A stretch of DNA of 38,280 nucleotides, from the NCBI GenBank assembly GCA_028702535.1, contig JAQVOR010000018.1, positions 1-38,280 on the forward strand, written 5' to 3'. The translations under genes and the position numbers were made by a program. The first letter of the stretch is position 1. Every line of letters starts with the position of its first letter. Source of the stretch: Bacteroidales bacterium (GTDB taxonomy: Bacteria > Bacteroidota > Bacteroidia > Bacteroidales > ML635J-15). A model generated the notes under the pieces. The model did no database searches and was not told where the DNA came from. It saw nothing but the letters and a program-made list of their open reading frames with translations. Positions 26,252-34,442 of the stretch are shown piece after piece.

Positions 26252-26345
26252 GGGGTGGTGATGCTGTGATTACTGCAACCACACGATGAAAAATCGTGCG
26301 GTAGCGTGTTGATTCTGTGATTACTGGATAACCGGATTACTGTGA
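26252..26345. repeat. Composite intergenic repeat: GTGAT words plus ATCGTGCGGTAGCG hairpin
   Basis: Downstream of comF, words such as GATGCTGTGATTACTG, GATTCTGTGATTACTGGAT and GGATTACTGTGATTTTGA repeat imperfectly. They match those at 288-435 and about 11440-11475. Inserted among them at 26278-26306 is a hairpin ACCACACGAT-GAAAA-ATCGTGCGGTAGCG. It shares its arms with the 16539-16605 inverted repeat but has a different loop. No T-run follows, so it is not a standard terminator. Confidence 0.7.
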
Positions 26346-26436
26346 TTTTGATTTAATCATGTAAAAAGTAAATACCCATTATCAAACATCCACAAAATGC
26401 TTGGTAATAGGCTTAAACACAGGATTAACTGTTGAG

Positions 26437-26510
26437 TGATCTAGTCAGGATTCGAACCTGAGACCTACGGCTTAGAAGGCCGTTGCTCTATCCAACTGAG
26501 CTACTAGACC
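26437..26510 (-). tRNA. tRNA-Arg (anticodon UCU)
   Basis: On the minus strand, acceptor GGTCTAG pairs with CTAGATC (one G-U pair). The D arm is GCTCAGTTGGATAGAGC, the anticodon stem is ACGGC / GCCGT around CTTCTAA with anticodon TCT, and the T arm contains GGTTCGAATCC. It reads AGA, the favoured arginine codon in an AT-rich genome. CCA is not encoded, as for the initiator tRNA. It stands alone between comF and the Gfo/Idh/MocA-like gene. Confidence 0.95.
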
Positions 26511-26736
26511 ATTTTATTTGGGCTGCGAAGATATAACAAGATTAGAGAATATGCAAGTATTATTTAAAAAAACTCTTTTATTTTGATGTTTTTTTATTTT
26601 TACAACAAAGGACAGACATACAAAACAACCTAAAATATCTCAAGATTAAAGGTTTTAACATATATCAGTTGAAAAACAATATAAACACCCTTGTTAAAAA
26701 GAAATAATTAACTGTATTTTTACTCAAAAACAAATT

Positions 26737-27684
26737 ATGATAAAAACTGGGATATACGGATTGCCAAGTTTTGAGTTAGATATTATCGAAAAAATAATGG
26801 ATGTGCCTGAACTAAATATTATAGGCATGTATAGTCCGCTCGAAGACACCAATAATGATTTACAAAAATACAAACTCAAAGCATATACCGATCCGTCTTT
26901 ACTAATAAATGATGTTGAGGCAATTATCGCTCTGTCTCCAATGTCGGGATTAGATAAAGTTGAAGAGCTTGTTCGCAATTCAAAACATGTATTCTTTGAG
27001 CCATCTTCTGATTATTGCAACCGAGATGTAAATAAACTTTCGGATATCGTTGATGAAGCAAATGTAAAAGTTCAAGCAGGATTTCATCACCGATTTAACA
27101 ATACGTTTTTGTCGGCAAAGCCATTTATTATAAATCCAAAATTTATTCAAGCAAATTATTTTAGAAAATTTTCCTTTGGAACAGAATCCTGCTCTGTACT
27201 AATGGATATGCTGATAAATGATATCGATATAGTTCTAGGCATGATTAAATCAAATATAAAGGCGGTTTATGCAAATGCAACTACCATTAATAAAAAGGAC
27301 CCCGATATTATTAATGTACGACTAGAATTTATGAATGGTGCAGTTGCTCAACTTACTGCTGGTCGAATTGCTACAAGCAATACTCATGAAATTAGTTTTT
27401 ATTGCGATAACGATTATACCAATATAGATCTTGTTAGAAATAAAGCTTGGCAGGTAAAGAAACGTAATCAGGAAAGCGAAATTAAACTTTTTCAAGAAAA
27501 CATTGGAGATTTAATAGTTGATCCTATACCCGTAAAACTCAATAATCATTATTACGATGAATTTTTATCTTTTGCAAAATCAATTGTTTTAAATAAGTCT
27601 CCCGAAGTTGATCTTGAGACAGTTTTAAAAACATATTCTATTGCATCTCAAATTAAAGATAAAATAAAATTGTCGGTAGGATAA
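26737..27684 (+). CDS. Gfo/Idh/MocA-like protein with degenerate active site
   Basis: The 315-residue product has the two-domain layout of Gfo/Idh/MocA oxidoreductases, with a Rossmann N-terminus and an alpha/beta C-terminal domain from about 120. Key residues are altered. The glycine loop reads GIYGLPSF in place of GxGxxG. The usual catalytic EKP appears as FFEPSSD (residues 86-92), lacking the Lys. The AGFHHRFN segment (about 113-120) is a good match to the family's xxNxRF region. It may bind a nucleotide or sugar without oxidoreduction, or act on a different substrate. It lies 67 bases upstream of a lipoprotein gene, which overlaps the sugar-phosphate transferase gene, suggesting a role in surface glycan synthesis. 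Confidence 0.75.
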   Translation: MIKTGIYGLPSFELDIIEKIMDVPELNIIGMYSPLEDTNNDLQKYKLKAYTDPSLLINDVEAIIALSPMSGLDKVEELVRNSKHVFFEPSSDYCNRDVNKLSDIVDEANVKVQAGFHHRFNNTFLSAKPFIINPKFIQANYFRKFSFGTESCSVLMDMLINDIDIVLGMIKSNIKAVYANATTINKKDPDIINVRLEFMNGAVAQLTAGRIATSNTHEISFYCDNDYTNIDLVRNKAWQVKKRNQESEIKLFQENIGDLIVDPIPVKLNNHYYDEFLSFAKSIVLNKSPEVDLETVLKTYSIASQIKDKIKLSVG

Positions 27685-27713
27685 AAAATTTTTTTTGAAC
27701 GCAATAATAGATA

Positions 27714-27721
27714 TATCTTTG
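27714..27721 (+). promoter_or_regulatory. -7 promoter box TATCTTTG upstream of the lipoprotein gene
   Basis: It matches TAnnTTTG, with a TTTG 16 bases upstream. It lies inside the longest open frame (which opens at a TTG at 27695), so translation must begin downstream, at the GTG codons of 27752 or 27758. Confidence 0.5.
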
Positions 27722-27751
27722 CGTTTTAAACTATGCATATTAAATAAAAAA

Positions 27752-28633
27752 GTGATTGTGGGTAAATTTGTTCTTTTTTTTATAATAATTATTATTTCTT
27801 TTTTCTATTCCTGCGAAATTATTAATCCTCCGGAACAGATTCCCTCGTATGTATCAGTAGATACTGTTGCAATTTCAATTTCAAAACCGTCTCAGGGCAC
27901 AGCAGCACACAATATTAGTGATTGTTGGCTTTATGTAAACAATAAACTTATTGGCATTTTCGAAGTTCCCTTTACTGTCCCTGTACTTGAAGCTGGCCTT
28001 CAAAACATACAAATTGAACCAGGTATAAAAAATTCGGGAGGTAATGCAGCAAGAGAAATTTACCAAATGATGAATGGATACTATCTTGACACAGTTTTAG
28101 AAGAAAAAAAAGTTCTAAAATTAAATCCTGTATTTGAATACAGGGCAGCAGTAAATTTTGCCTTGGTCGAAGATTTTGAGGATGTTGGAATCGAATTTCA
28201 AGTTAGTGATCAAAGTGATACTTTGATATATCTTATTTCTGATGAAAATGCTTTTGAGGGAAAATCAATGTATTTTTGCGTTGATAAAGAAAGACCAAAT
28301 TTTGAGTGTCGTAGCTCACAACTTTTTGAAATCGAAAAAAATGGTTCCGCATTTCTTGAGATTAACTTTAAAACAAATGATTATTTTAATTTTGGAATAT
28401 TCTCAAAAGAATATACAGGTGCAGTCGTTACCGAGATACGAAAACATGTTTATACATTTAATCCAACCGATAATTGGAAGAAAATTTATATTGACCTAAA
28501 TTACTTTGTAAATAATGTTGTCGGAACCGAATTTAGACTGTTTTTCACAGCTGTATATGCGGAAGATTCTGGTTTAGAAAAATCGGACGTTTATATTGAT
28601 AATGTTAAACTAATATATCTGCCTACACAATAA
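27752..28633 (+). CDS. Hypothetical lipoprotein
   Basis: The product of about 293 residues starts at a GTG (27752, or 27758 two codons later), because the frame has no ATG near its front and the promoter box falls inside the longer version. From that start it has a strongly hydrophobic segment (VLFFIIIIISFFYSC) with a lipobox-type Cys at about residue 21, so export and lipid anchoring are expected. The remainder is beta-rich, with a PEGA-like start (WLYVNNKLIGIFEVPFTVPV) followed by a domain resembling a carbohydrate-binding beta-sandwich (FEDVGIEF...). No enzyme motif is visible. The last base of its TAA is the first base of the next gene's ATG (TAATG), so the two are translationally coupled. 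Confidence 0.75.
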   Translation: MIVGKFVLFFIIIIISFFYSCEIINPPEQIPSYVSVDTVAISISKPSQGTAAHNISDCWLYVNNKLIGIFEVPFTVPVLEAGLQNIQIEPGIKNSGGNAAREIYQMMNGYYLDTVLEEKKVLKLNPVFEYRAAVNFALVEDFEDVGIEFQVSDQSDTLIYLISDENAFEGKSMYFCVDKERPNFECRSSQLFEIEKNGSAFLEINFKTNDYFNFGIFSKEYTGAVVTEIRKHVYTFNPTDNWKKIYIDLNYFVNNVVGTEFRLFFTAVYAEDSGLEKSDVYIDNVKLIYLPTQ

Positions 28634-30048
28634 TGCAAAAATCCAGACAAAATTTTAAGTACATATTTTTTGATTTTATTGCCGCCGCAATATCTTGGAC
28701 TTTGTTTTTCAGTTTTAGAAAAATATATATTGAGCCACAAAAATTAGGATACGACATCCCATTAGTTTTTGACACAAAATTTTATGCAGCACTAATAATA
28801 ATACCTTTATTTTGGCTTGTTTTACATTTACTAAGTGGTTATTATAGAGTTCCTTACCGTAAGTCGAGATTGCAGGAGTTAGGACAAACTTTGCTCACAA
28901 CACTACTAGGAGTAATAATTATATTTTTTGCTTTTATACTTGACGACTGGGTAGGACAATATAAACATTATTATCTGATGTTTCTCACTCTTTTTATGCT
29001 GCAATTTACAATTACCTATATCCCACGACTGATTATTACAACGATTACTAATAAACGAGTTCATGCACGCAAACTTTTGTTTAATACGCTAATAATAGGA
29101 TGCCATAAAAAAGCTTTAAAACTGTTAGAAGAAGTCGAAAATCAAAAAATGTCTTCAGGGTTAAAATTTGTAGGTTTTGTCTATGTCGATAAACAAGACG
29201 ATTATCTGTTAGACACTGTATTACCAAATCTTGGATATATTGACGACATAGAGCAAATAATTGCAAATCATAAAATTGAAGAAATAGTAATTGCAGTCGA
29301 ATCTCGAGAACATTGCAAAATTAAAAATATAATAAACAAATTGCAAGGCAACAAAGTATTAATAAAAGTTATTCCAGACATGTATGACATACTAATCGGG
29401 AAAGTAAGAATGTCATCAATTTTTGGATTGCCACTAATAGAAATAAATCACCATATAATGCCAGTATGGCAACAACATGGCAAACGATTACTTGATGTAT
29501 TACTGAGTGTTTTTGCAATAATTATTTTATTGCCAGTTTATATTGTATTAAGTATTGGTGTAAAATTAAGTTCTCCTGGATCTATATTATATAGCCATTT
29601 AAGAATTGGCAAAGGCAAAAAACCTTTTAAAATATATAAGTTTAGATCTATGTTTGTTGATGCCGAGAAAAATGGACCTGCATTAAGCAGTAAATCGGAT
29701 AATCGAGTAACAAAGTTTGGTAGATTTATGCGAAAAACTCGTCTTGATGAGATTCCTCAGTTTTTTAATGTCCTTAAAGGAGACATGAGCATAGTTGGAC
29801 CTCGTCCAGAAAGACAATTTTTTATTGACGAAATAGTAAAAAAAGCTCCGCATTACGTTCATTTATTGTCGGTTAGACCTGGTATCACATCGTGGGGGCA
29901 AGTGAAATATGGATATGCCGAAAACGTTGCTCAAATGATAGAAAGATTAAAATACGATATAATCTATATTGAAAACAGATCACTTTATATCGACTTTAAA
30001 ATAATGATTTATACCATTAAAATAATCTTTCAAGGAAAAGGCATATAA
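28633..30048 (+). CDS. Polyprenyl-phosphate sugar-phosphate transferase (exopolysaccharide priming)
   Basis: The 471-residue membrane protein has four N-terminal helices (about 9-135), a soluble CoA-binding-like region (about 145-265), a fifth helix (DVLLSVFAIIILLPVYIVLS, about 286-306) and a C-terminal bacterial sugar-transferase domain. The last carries the family signatures FKIYKFRSM (about 331), TRLDEIPQFFNVLKGDMS and IVGPRPE (about 367-391), and SVRPGITSWGQV. It is predicted to transfer a hexose-1-phosphate from a UDP-sugar to undecaprenyl phosphate, starting assembly of an exopolysaccharide or O-chain. It resembles WcaJ-type enzymes, but sugar identity cannot be told. It overlaps the lipoprotein gene by one base. 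No glycosyltransferase genes lie nearby in the window, so the rest of the pathway must be elsewhere. Confidence 0.93.
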   Translation: MQKSRQNFKYIFFDFIAAAISWTLFFSFRKIYIEPQKLGYDIPLVFDTKFYAALIIIPLFWLVLHLLSGYYRVPYRKSRLQELGQTLLTTLLGVIIIFFAFILDDWVGQYKHYYLMFLTLFMLQFTITYIPRLIITTITNKRVHARKLLFNTLIIGCHKKALKLLEEVENQKMSSGLKFVGFVYVDKQDDYLLDTVLPNLGYIDDIEQIIANHKIEEIVIAVESREHCKIKNIINKLQGNKVLIKVIPDMYDILIGKVRMSSIFGLPLIEINHHIMPVWQQHGKRLLDVLLSVFAIIILLPVYIVLSIGVKLSSPGSILYSHLRIGKGKKPFKIYKFRSMFVDAEKNGPALSSKSDNRVTKFGRFMRKTRLDEIPQFFNVLKGDMSIVGPRPERQFFIDEIVKKAPHYVHLLSVRPGITSWGQVKYGYAENVAQMIERLKYDIIYIENRSLYIDFKIMIYTIKIIFQGKGI

Positions 30049-30147
30049 AACTACTAAAAAAACATTGTTTAATAAATATCTAACTGTCAGAAACTTAAAT
30101 AATCAATAAACTTTCCTTTTTTTTCTTTTTAATTTGTAAAAAAGTAT

Positions 30148-30155
30148 TATATTTG
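30148..30155 (+). promoter_or_regulatory. -7 promoter box TATATTTG upstream of the HU gene
   Basis: A perfect TAnnTTTG match lies 44 bases before the HU ATG at 30200. A TTTG at 30133-30136 is too close to be a normal -33 element. Confidence 0.55.
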
Positions 30156-30199
30156 CACACTCTAAAAAAATTATTAATTTTAATAAAACATATTTTAAA

Positions 30200-30481
30200 A
30201 TGACAAAAGCAGACATAGTAAATGAAATATCTCGAAGTACTGGTATCGAAAAACTAGTAGTACAGAAGACTATCGAAACCTTTATGGATGTCATAAAAGA
30301 CTCTTTAATTGATGGCGAAAATGTATACTTGAGAGGATTTGGCAGTTTTATTGTTAAATCAAGAGCAGCTAAAACGGCCAGAAACATATCAAAAAACACC
30401 ACAATTACTATTCCTGCACACAAAGTGCCTGCTTTTAAACCTTCAAAAGCGTTTACAATAGAAGTTAAAGATAATCATTAA
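30200..30481 (+). CDS. HU-family DNA-binding protein
   Basis: The 93-residue product matches HU/IHF: an N-terminal helical dimerisation part (MTKADIVNEISRSTGI), the conserved GFGSFIVKSRAAK arm base, then the DNA-binding beta-arm and FKPSKAF near the C-terminus. It packages and bends DNA as a dimer. In the arm the usual RNP segment reads ARNISKNTTITIPA, a Bacteroidota-style variant. It is followed 12 bases later by the 30-codon gene and then RNase E/G, an order I recall as conserved in many Bacteroidota. Confidence 0.95.
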   Translation: MTKADIVNEISRSTGIEKLVVQKTIETFMDVIKDSLIDGENVYLRGFGSFIVKSRAAKTARNISKNTTITIPAHKVPAFKPSKAFTIEVKDNH

Positions 30482-30492
30482 ATTTTACAGTT

Positions 30493-30585
30493 ATGCCAAG
30501 CGGAAAGAAACGAAAAAGACATAAGATGTCAACTCACAAAAGAAAAAAACGTCTTCGTAAAAACAGACATAAAAAGAGAAAATAA
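30493..30585 (+). CDS. Small basic protein with AURKAIP1/COX24 (mS38-like) domain
   Basis: The 30-codon frame begins MPSGKKRKRHKMSTHKRK and ends in RKNRHKKRK, with over half its residues Lys, Arg or His. It matches the short AURKAIP1/COX24-domain (PF08213) proteins annotated in Bacteroidota, related to the mitochondrial small-subunit ribosomal protein mS38. It is likely a ribosome-associated or rRNA-binding protein. It starts 11 bases after the HU stop codon and lies 95 bases before the RNase E/G gene. Its length makes it easy to miss in annotation, but the composition, ATG start and conserved context support it. Confidence 0.85.
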   Translation: MPSGKKRKRHKMSTHKRKKRLRKNRHKKRK

Positions 30586-30644
30586 ACTTTTTTCTTTATT
30601 AGATGTTATAATAATCAAACTTGCGAAAAGCATAATTTTTTTCG

Positions 30645-30652
30645 TAGGTTTG
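30645..30652 (+). promoter_or_regulatory. -7 promoter box TAGGTTTG upstream of RNase E/G
   Basis: It matches TAnnTTTG with a TTG 21 bases upstream (30621-30623), close to the consensus spacing. It would serve the RNase gene (GTG at 30681) independently of HU. Confidence 0.55.
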
Positions 30653-30680
30653 ATTTAATTTTATAAAAACGACAGATACA

Positions 30681-32255
30681 GTGAGCCGGCAAAACGAAGA
30701 AACTCAAAGCGAATTATATATTGATGTACGCAGCTCCGAAATCAATATAGCCTTGCTACATAACAAAAAGCTGGTTGAATTAAATAAAGAGCGTAGTAAT
30801 ATTGAATTTTCAGTAGGAGACATTTATTTAGGTAAGGTTAAAAGACTTATGCCTGGATTAAATGCCGCTTTTGTAGATGTTGGATACAAAAAAGATGCTT
30901 TTCTACACTATCTTGACCTTGGTGCTGCATTTCAAACACAAAACAAATTCCTGCATATAGGCATATCCAAAAAACAAAAGAACATTAAATTTAGTAAGAT
31001 TAATCCTGAAGCAGATATAGATAAACATGGGAAAATTACTGATGTGCTTACGGTTGGTCAATATGTATTAGTCCAAATTGCAAAAGAACCTATTTCATCA
31101 AAAGGTCCACGTTTATCATGTGAACTATCAATTGCTGGTCGTAATCTTGTGTTAATGCCTTTTGGTGCAAAAATATCAATAAGTCAAAAAATTAAATCTG
31201 TCGAAGAACGAAAAAGATTAAAAAGACTAATTGAAAGTATTACACCCGCTAATTATGGAGTGATAGTTCGAACTGTTGCAGAAACCAAAATGGTAGCTGA
31301 CCTCGACAAAGAATTAAATCTACTTATTGAGAAATGGGAGACTCTATATAGCGAGCTTAGTAATGCAAAACCACCAAAATTAATGATTGGTGAAATTAAC
31401 AGAACAACAGCTATTTTAAGAGATATACTGAATTCTAGTTTTAACCAAATATATGTTAACGACAAGCAGACTTATGAAGGTATCAAAGACTTTATAACCG
31501 AAATTGCCCCCGAAAAAAGTAAAATTGTTAAGCTATATAATTCAACAGAGCCAATTTTTGATTATTTTGATATCGAAAAGCAAATCAAAACTGCATTTGG
31601 TAAAACAGTTCCTATGCGAAATGGATCATACCTGATTATCGAACATACAGAAGCGGCTCACATAATTGATGTTAATTCTGGTAACAGAAGTAACTCTGAG
31701 CAAGACCAAGAAGAAAATGCAACAGAGGTTAATTTAATTGCTGCCGAAGAAATTGCTAGACAATTGCGTTTACGAGACATGGGTGGAATAATTATTGTCG
31801 ATTTTATTGACATACACAACGAAAAAAACAAACGAAAAATATTTGACAAACTCAAGGATTCGATGGAAGGCGATAGAGCTAAATTCCACATTATCCCATT
31901 AAGCAAATTTTGTGTAATGGAGATAACTCGTCAAAGAGTTAGACCCGAAATGGAAATCAAAACATCCGAAAAATGCCCTTGTTGTAGTGGCAGTGGAAAA
32001 ATAGAGGCTAGCATTTCTCTTACAGATGAAATAGAAAACAGCTTAAAATTTATTATAAAAAAACATAAAGCAAAAGAAGTAATAATTAAAGCACACCCTT
32101 TTGTACACGCATATTTGACAAAAGGTCTAATAAAACCAATACGAAAAACCTGGCAAAAATCATTCAACTGCAAAATTAAGATAAGTCCGATGATGGCATA
32201 TTCATACATGGAATACCACTTTTTTAATGCAGCAGATGAAGAATTGTTCTATTAA
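30681..32255 (+). CDS. rng: Ribonuclease E/G family endoribonuclease
   Basis: The 524-residue product matches RNase G, which lacks the long C-terminal scaffold of RNase E. An S1-like domain is embedded near the front (VGDIYLGKVKRLMPGLNAAF, about 47-115). The DNase-like catalytic core carries metal-binding Asp residues in IIDVNSGN (about 328-334) and IVDFID (about 372-377). A zinc-link CPCC has C432 and C435 in the positions of the CPxC motif. It processes rRNA precursors and starts mRNA decay. The start is a GTG at 30681; the product's first residues (MSRQNEETQSELYIDV) match the family. dsbD follows 15 bases after its stop, suggesting co-transcription. Confidence 0.95.
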   Translation: MSRQNEETQSELYIDVRSSEINIALLHNKKLVELNKERSNIEFSVGDIYLGKVKRLMPGLNAAFVDVGYKKDAFLHYLDLGAAFQTQNKFLHIGISKKQKNIKFSKINPEADIDKHGKITDVLTVGQYVLVQIAKEPISSKGPRLSCELSIAGRNLVLMPFGAKISISQKIKSVEERKRLKRLIESITPANYGVIVRTVAETKMVADLDKELNLLIEKWETLYSELSNAKPPKLMIGEINRTTAILRDILNSSFNQIYVNDKQTYEGIKDFITEIAPEKSKIVKLYNSTEPIFDYFDIEKQIKTAFGKTVPMRNGSYLIIEHTEAAHIIDVNSGNRSNSEQDQEENATEVNLIAAEEIARQLRLRDMGGIIIVDFIDIHNEKNKRKIFDKLKDSMEGDRAKFHIIPLSKFCVMEITRQRVRPEMEIKTSEKCPCCSGSGKIEASISLTDEIENSLKFIIKKHKAKEVIIKAHPFVHAYLTKGLIKPIRKTWQKSFNCKIKISPMMAYSYMEYHFFNAADEELFY

Positions 32256-32270
32256 TTTAAATTATATAGT

Positions 32271-34283
32271 ATGAAATTTAAACAAAAATTATTGATGTTT
32301 ACAGGGATACTTTCGTTTATCCTATTGTTAAATCCAGTTTTTGCTCAGGTTGATGAACCTGTAAAATGGAGTTTCTCGACTGAACAACTTGATAATGACC
32401 ATGTTAATCTAATAATTAAAGCCCAAATTGAAGATCATTGGCATCTTTACGGACAATATTTCGGTTTTGGAGGTCCTATGCCATTATATTTCGATTTTAA
32501 TTTAGACCAAAATTACGAAATAATAGATAGTGTTATTGAGAGTCCTGTTCCTATTACTGAGTTTGACGACGTTTTTGAAGTTGAAGTAAACTTTTTTGAA
32601 CACGAAGCTACATTTACGCAAAAAGTAAAAATATTATCTGACAAAGGATTTAATATCACAGGTATCATTGACGGACAGGCTTGTTTTGACGATGGTGCAT
32701 GTGTCCCACTAAGTTCTGATGTGATTTTTCAAATTAACGGTGGTGCTGCCATAGATAATAATCAGACCTCTGAAATGGACGCTCAAACTCCGGTAATTGT
32801 TACAGATAATAAATTTGAGAATAAAAACACAAATAATAATTCATTATTGTCATTTTTTCTAATCTCATTTCTTTTTGGAATAATCGGAATACTTACCCCC
32901 TGTGTGTTTCCAATGATACCAATGACAGTAAGCTTTTTTATGCAAAAAAATGAAAAACGCTCAAAAAACATCATAAAAGCATTAATTTTTGGAATATCCA
33001 TTACTCTTTTGTATGCTTTGGTAGGCCTAATTGTTTCTATTACTAGTGCAGGTGCCGACTTTACAACAGTATTAAGCTCTCACTGGCTTCCAAATGCAAT
33101 TTTCTTTGTTTTATTTCTTGTTTTTGCAGCTTCACTTTTTGGCTTATTCGAGTTTGTTTTACCTACAAGCCTTGCAAATAAAGCTGATAAACAGGTCGAT
33201 AAAGGTGGATTGATTGCAGCATTTTTTATGGCATTAACAACTGTAATTGTTAGCTTTAGTTGCACAGGACCAATAATTGGCGCCTTATTAGTTAAAGCCG
33301 CTAGCGGAAATGTTCTCGAACCTCTTATTGGAATGTTAGGTTTTGGACTCGGTTTTTCATTACCATTCACTTTATTAGCACTTGCTCCAGGGATGATGAA
33401 AAAACTACCAAAATCGGGAGGTTGGCTTAATGCAGTAAAAGTCGTTATGGGATTTGTAATTCTTGCTTTCTCTTTAAAATATTTCTCAAATATTGACCAA
33501 AATTATCACCTTGGAATATTAAGCAGAGACTTATATATAGGTATTTGGATAACTATATTTATAATGATGGGCATTTATTTGTTAGGGAAAATAAAATTCT
33601 CTCATGATAGTGATGTTCAGCATGTTGGGTTTTTTAGACTAATTTTAGCAATGGTTTCATTTGTATTTGCAATTTATTTATTCCCTGGTTTATTTGGAGC
33701 AAACCTTAGTGGTATTGCCGGACTATTGCCTCCTAAATCCTCACAACAATTCGACTTAACCCGAACTGATGCAAGAACTGGCGAAAACAGTTTATGTGAA
33801 GCTCCTAAATATTCAGAAACTATGCAGATGGCTTATAATGTTAATGGATATTTTGATGTAATGCAAGGCATCGAATGTGCAAAATCGCAAGATAAACCTG
33901 TACTTCTTTATTTTACAGGACATACATGCTCTAATTGTAAAAAAATGCAAGCCTCAATATGGTCGGATCCTACAATTAACAAATATTTTAATAATAAAGT
34001 AGTTATGACGGCTTTATACACAGACGAGAAATCAGTAATTGTTGATGAAGAAAACTGGTTTAAATCCTCAAATGACGGCAAAATTAAAAAAACTTTAGGA
34101 GATGTTAATTTAGATATCCAAGTCGTTAACTTTAAAACCAAATCGCAACCGTTTTACGTTTTAATGAGTCCCGATGGTGTTGTGCTTAATACTCCTATGG
34201 AATATAACTCAGACACTGATAAGTTTTTGGAGTTCCTAAAAGAAGGAATCGAAAATTATGAAACTATTGGTGCAGAAGAATAA
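32271..34283 (+). CDS. dsbD: Thiol:disulfide interchange protein DsbD
   Basis: The 670-residue product has all three DsbD modules. After a signal peptide, the periplasmic N-terminal domain carries C138 and C144 in ACFDDGACVP. The transmembrane core (about 193-500) has its redox pair at C211 (GILTPCVFP) and C331 (SFSCTGPIIG). The C-terminal thioredoxin domain has C553 and C556 in GHTCSNCKKM. It carries electrons from cytoplasmic thioredoxin across the membrane to reduce periplasmic proteins, for example for cytochrome c maturation or disulfide repair. It lies 15 bases downstream of the RNase gene and ends with a strong terminator. Confidence 0.95.
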   Translation: MKFKQKLLMFTGILSFILLLNPVFAQVDEPVKWSFSTEQLDNDHVNLIIKAQIEDHWHLYGQYFGFGGPMPLYFDFNLDQNYEIIDSVIESPVPITEFDDVFEVEVNFFEHEATFTQKVKILSDKGFNITGIIDGQACFDDGACVPLSSDVIFQINGGAAIDNNQTSEMDAQTPVIVTDNKFENKNTNNNSLLSFFLISFLFGIIGILTPCVFPMIPMTVSFFMQKNEKRSKNIIKALIFGISITLLYALVGLIVSITSAGADFTTVLSSHWLPNAIFFVLFLVFAASLFGLFEFVLPTSLANKADKQVDKGGLIAAFFMALTTVIVSFSCTGPIIGALLVKAASGNVLEPLIGMLGFGLGFSLPFTLLALAPGMMKKLPKSGGWLNAVKVVMGFVILAFSLKYFSNIDQNYHLGILSRDLYIGIWITIFIMMGIYLLGKIKFSHDSDVQHVGFFRLILAMVSFVFAIYLFPGLFGANLSGIAGLLPPKSSQQFDLTRTDARTGENSLCEAPKYSETMQMAYNVNGYFDVMQGIECAKSQDKPVLLYFTGHTCSNCKKMQASIWSDPTINKYFNNKVVMTALYTDEKSVIVDEENWFKSSNDGKIKKTLGDVNLDIQVVNFKTKSQPFYVLMSPDGVVLNTPMEYNSDTDKFLEFLKEGIENYETIGAEE

Positions 34284-34304
34284 TAAAATAATTATCTTTA
34301 ATAT

Positions 34305-34338
34305 AAAAGCTGTTAGCCTAAAGGATAACAGCTTTTTT
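34305..34338 (+). terminator. Rho-independent terminator after dsbD
   Basis: A 14-bp stem AAAAGCTGTTAGCC / GGATAACAGCTTTT (one mismatch) with a TAAA loop ends in a T-run, 22 bases beyond the stop codon. It marks the end of the RNase-dsbD unit. Confidence 0.85.
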
Positions 34339-34424
34339 TGTAGCTTATAACACAAAGAGATTGTCAAGCTTAAATTATTCATAAACAAGCAATTGTTTTT
34401 GTTGCAATACAAAGCATTTTAAAT

Positions 34425-34432
34425 TATATTTG
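34425..34432 (+). promoter_or_regulatory. -7 promoter box TATATTTG upstream of tamL
   Basis: A perfect TAnnTTTG match ends 10 bases before the ATG at 34443, so the mRNA leader is predicted to be only a few bases long. Confidence 0.6.
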
Positions 34433-34442
34433 TATCTGCAAT

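Noticed and set aside
30103-30423. 106-codon frame antisense to the HU gene
   Set aside because: It overlaps HU and its promoter completely, and HU is certain; it is a shadow frame.
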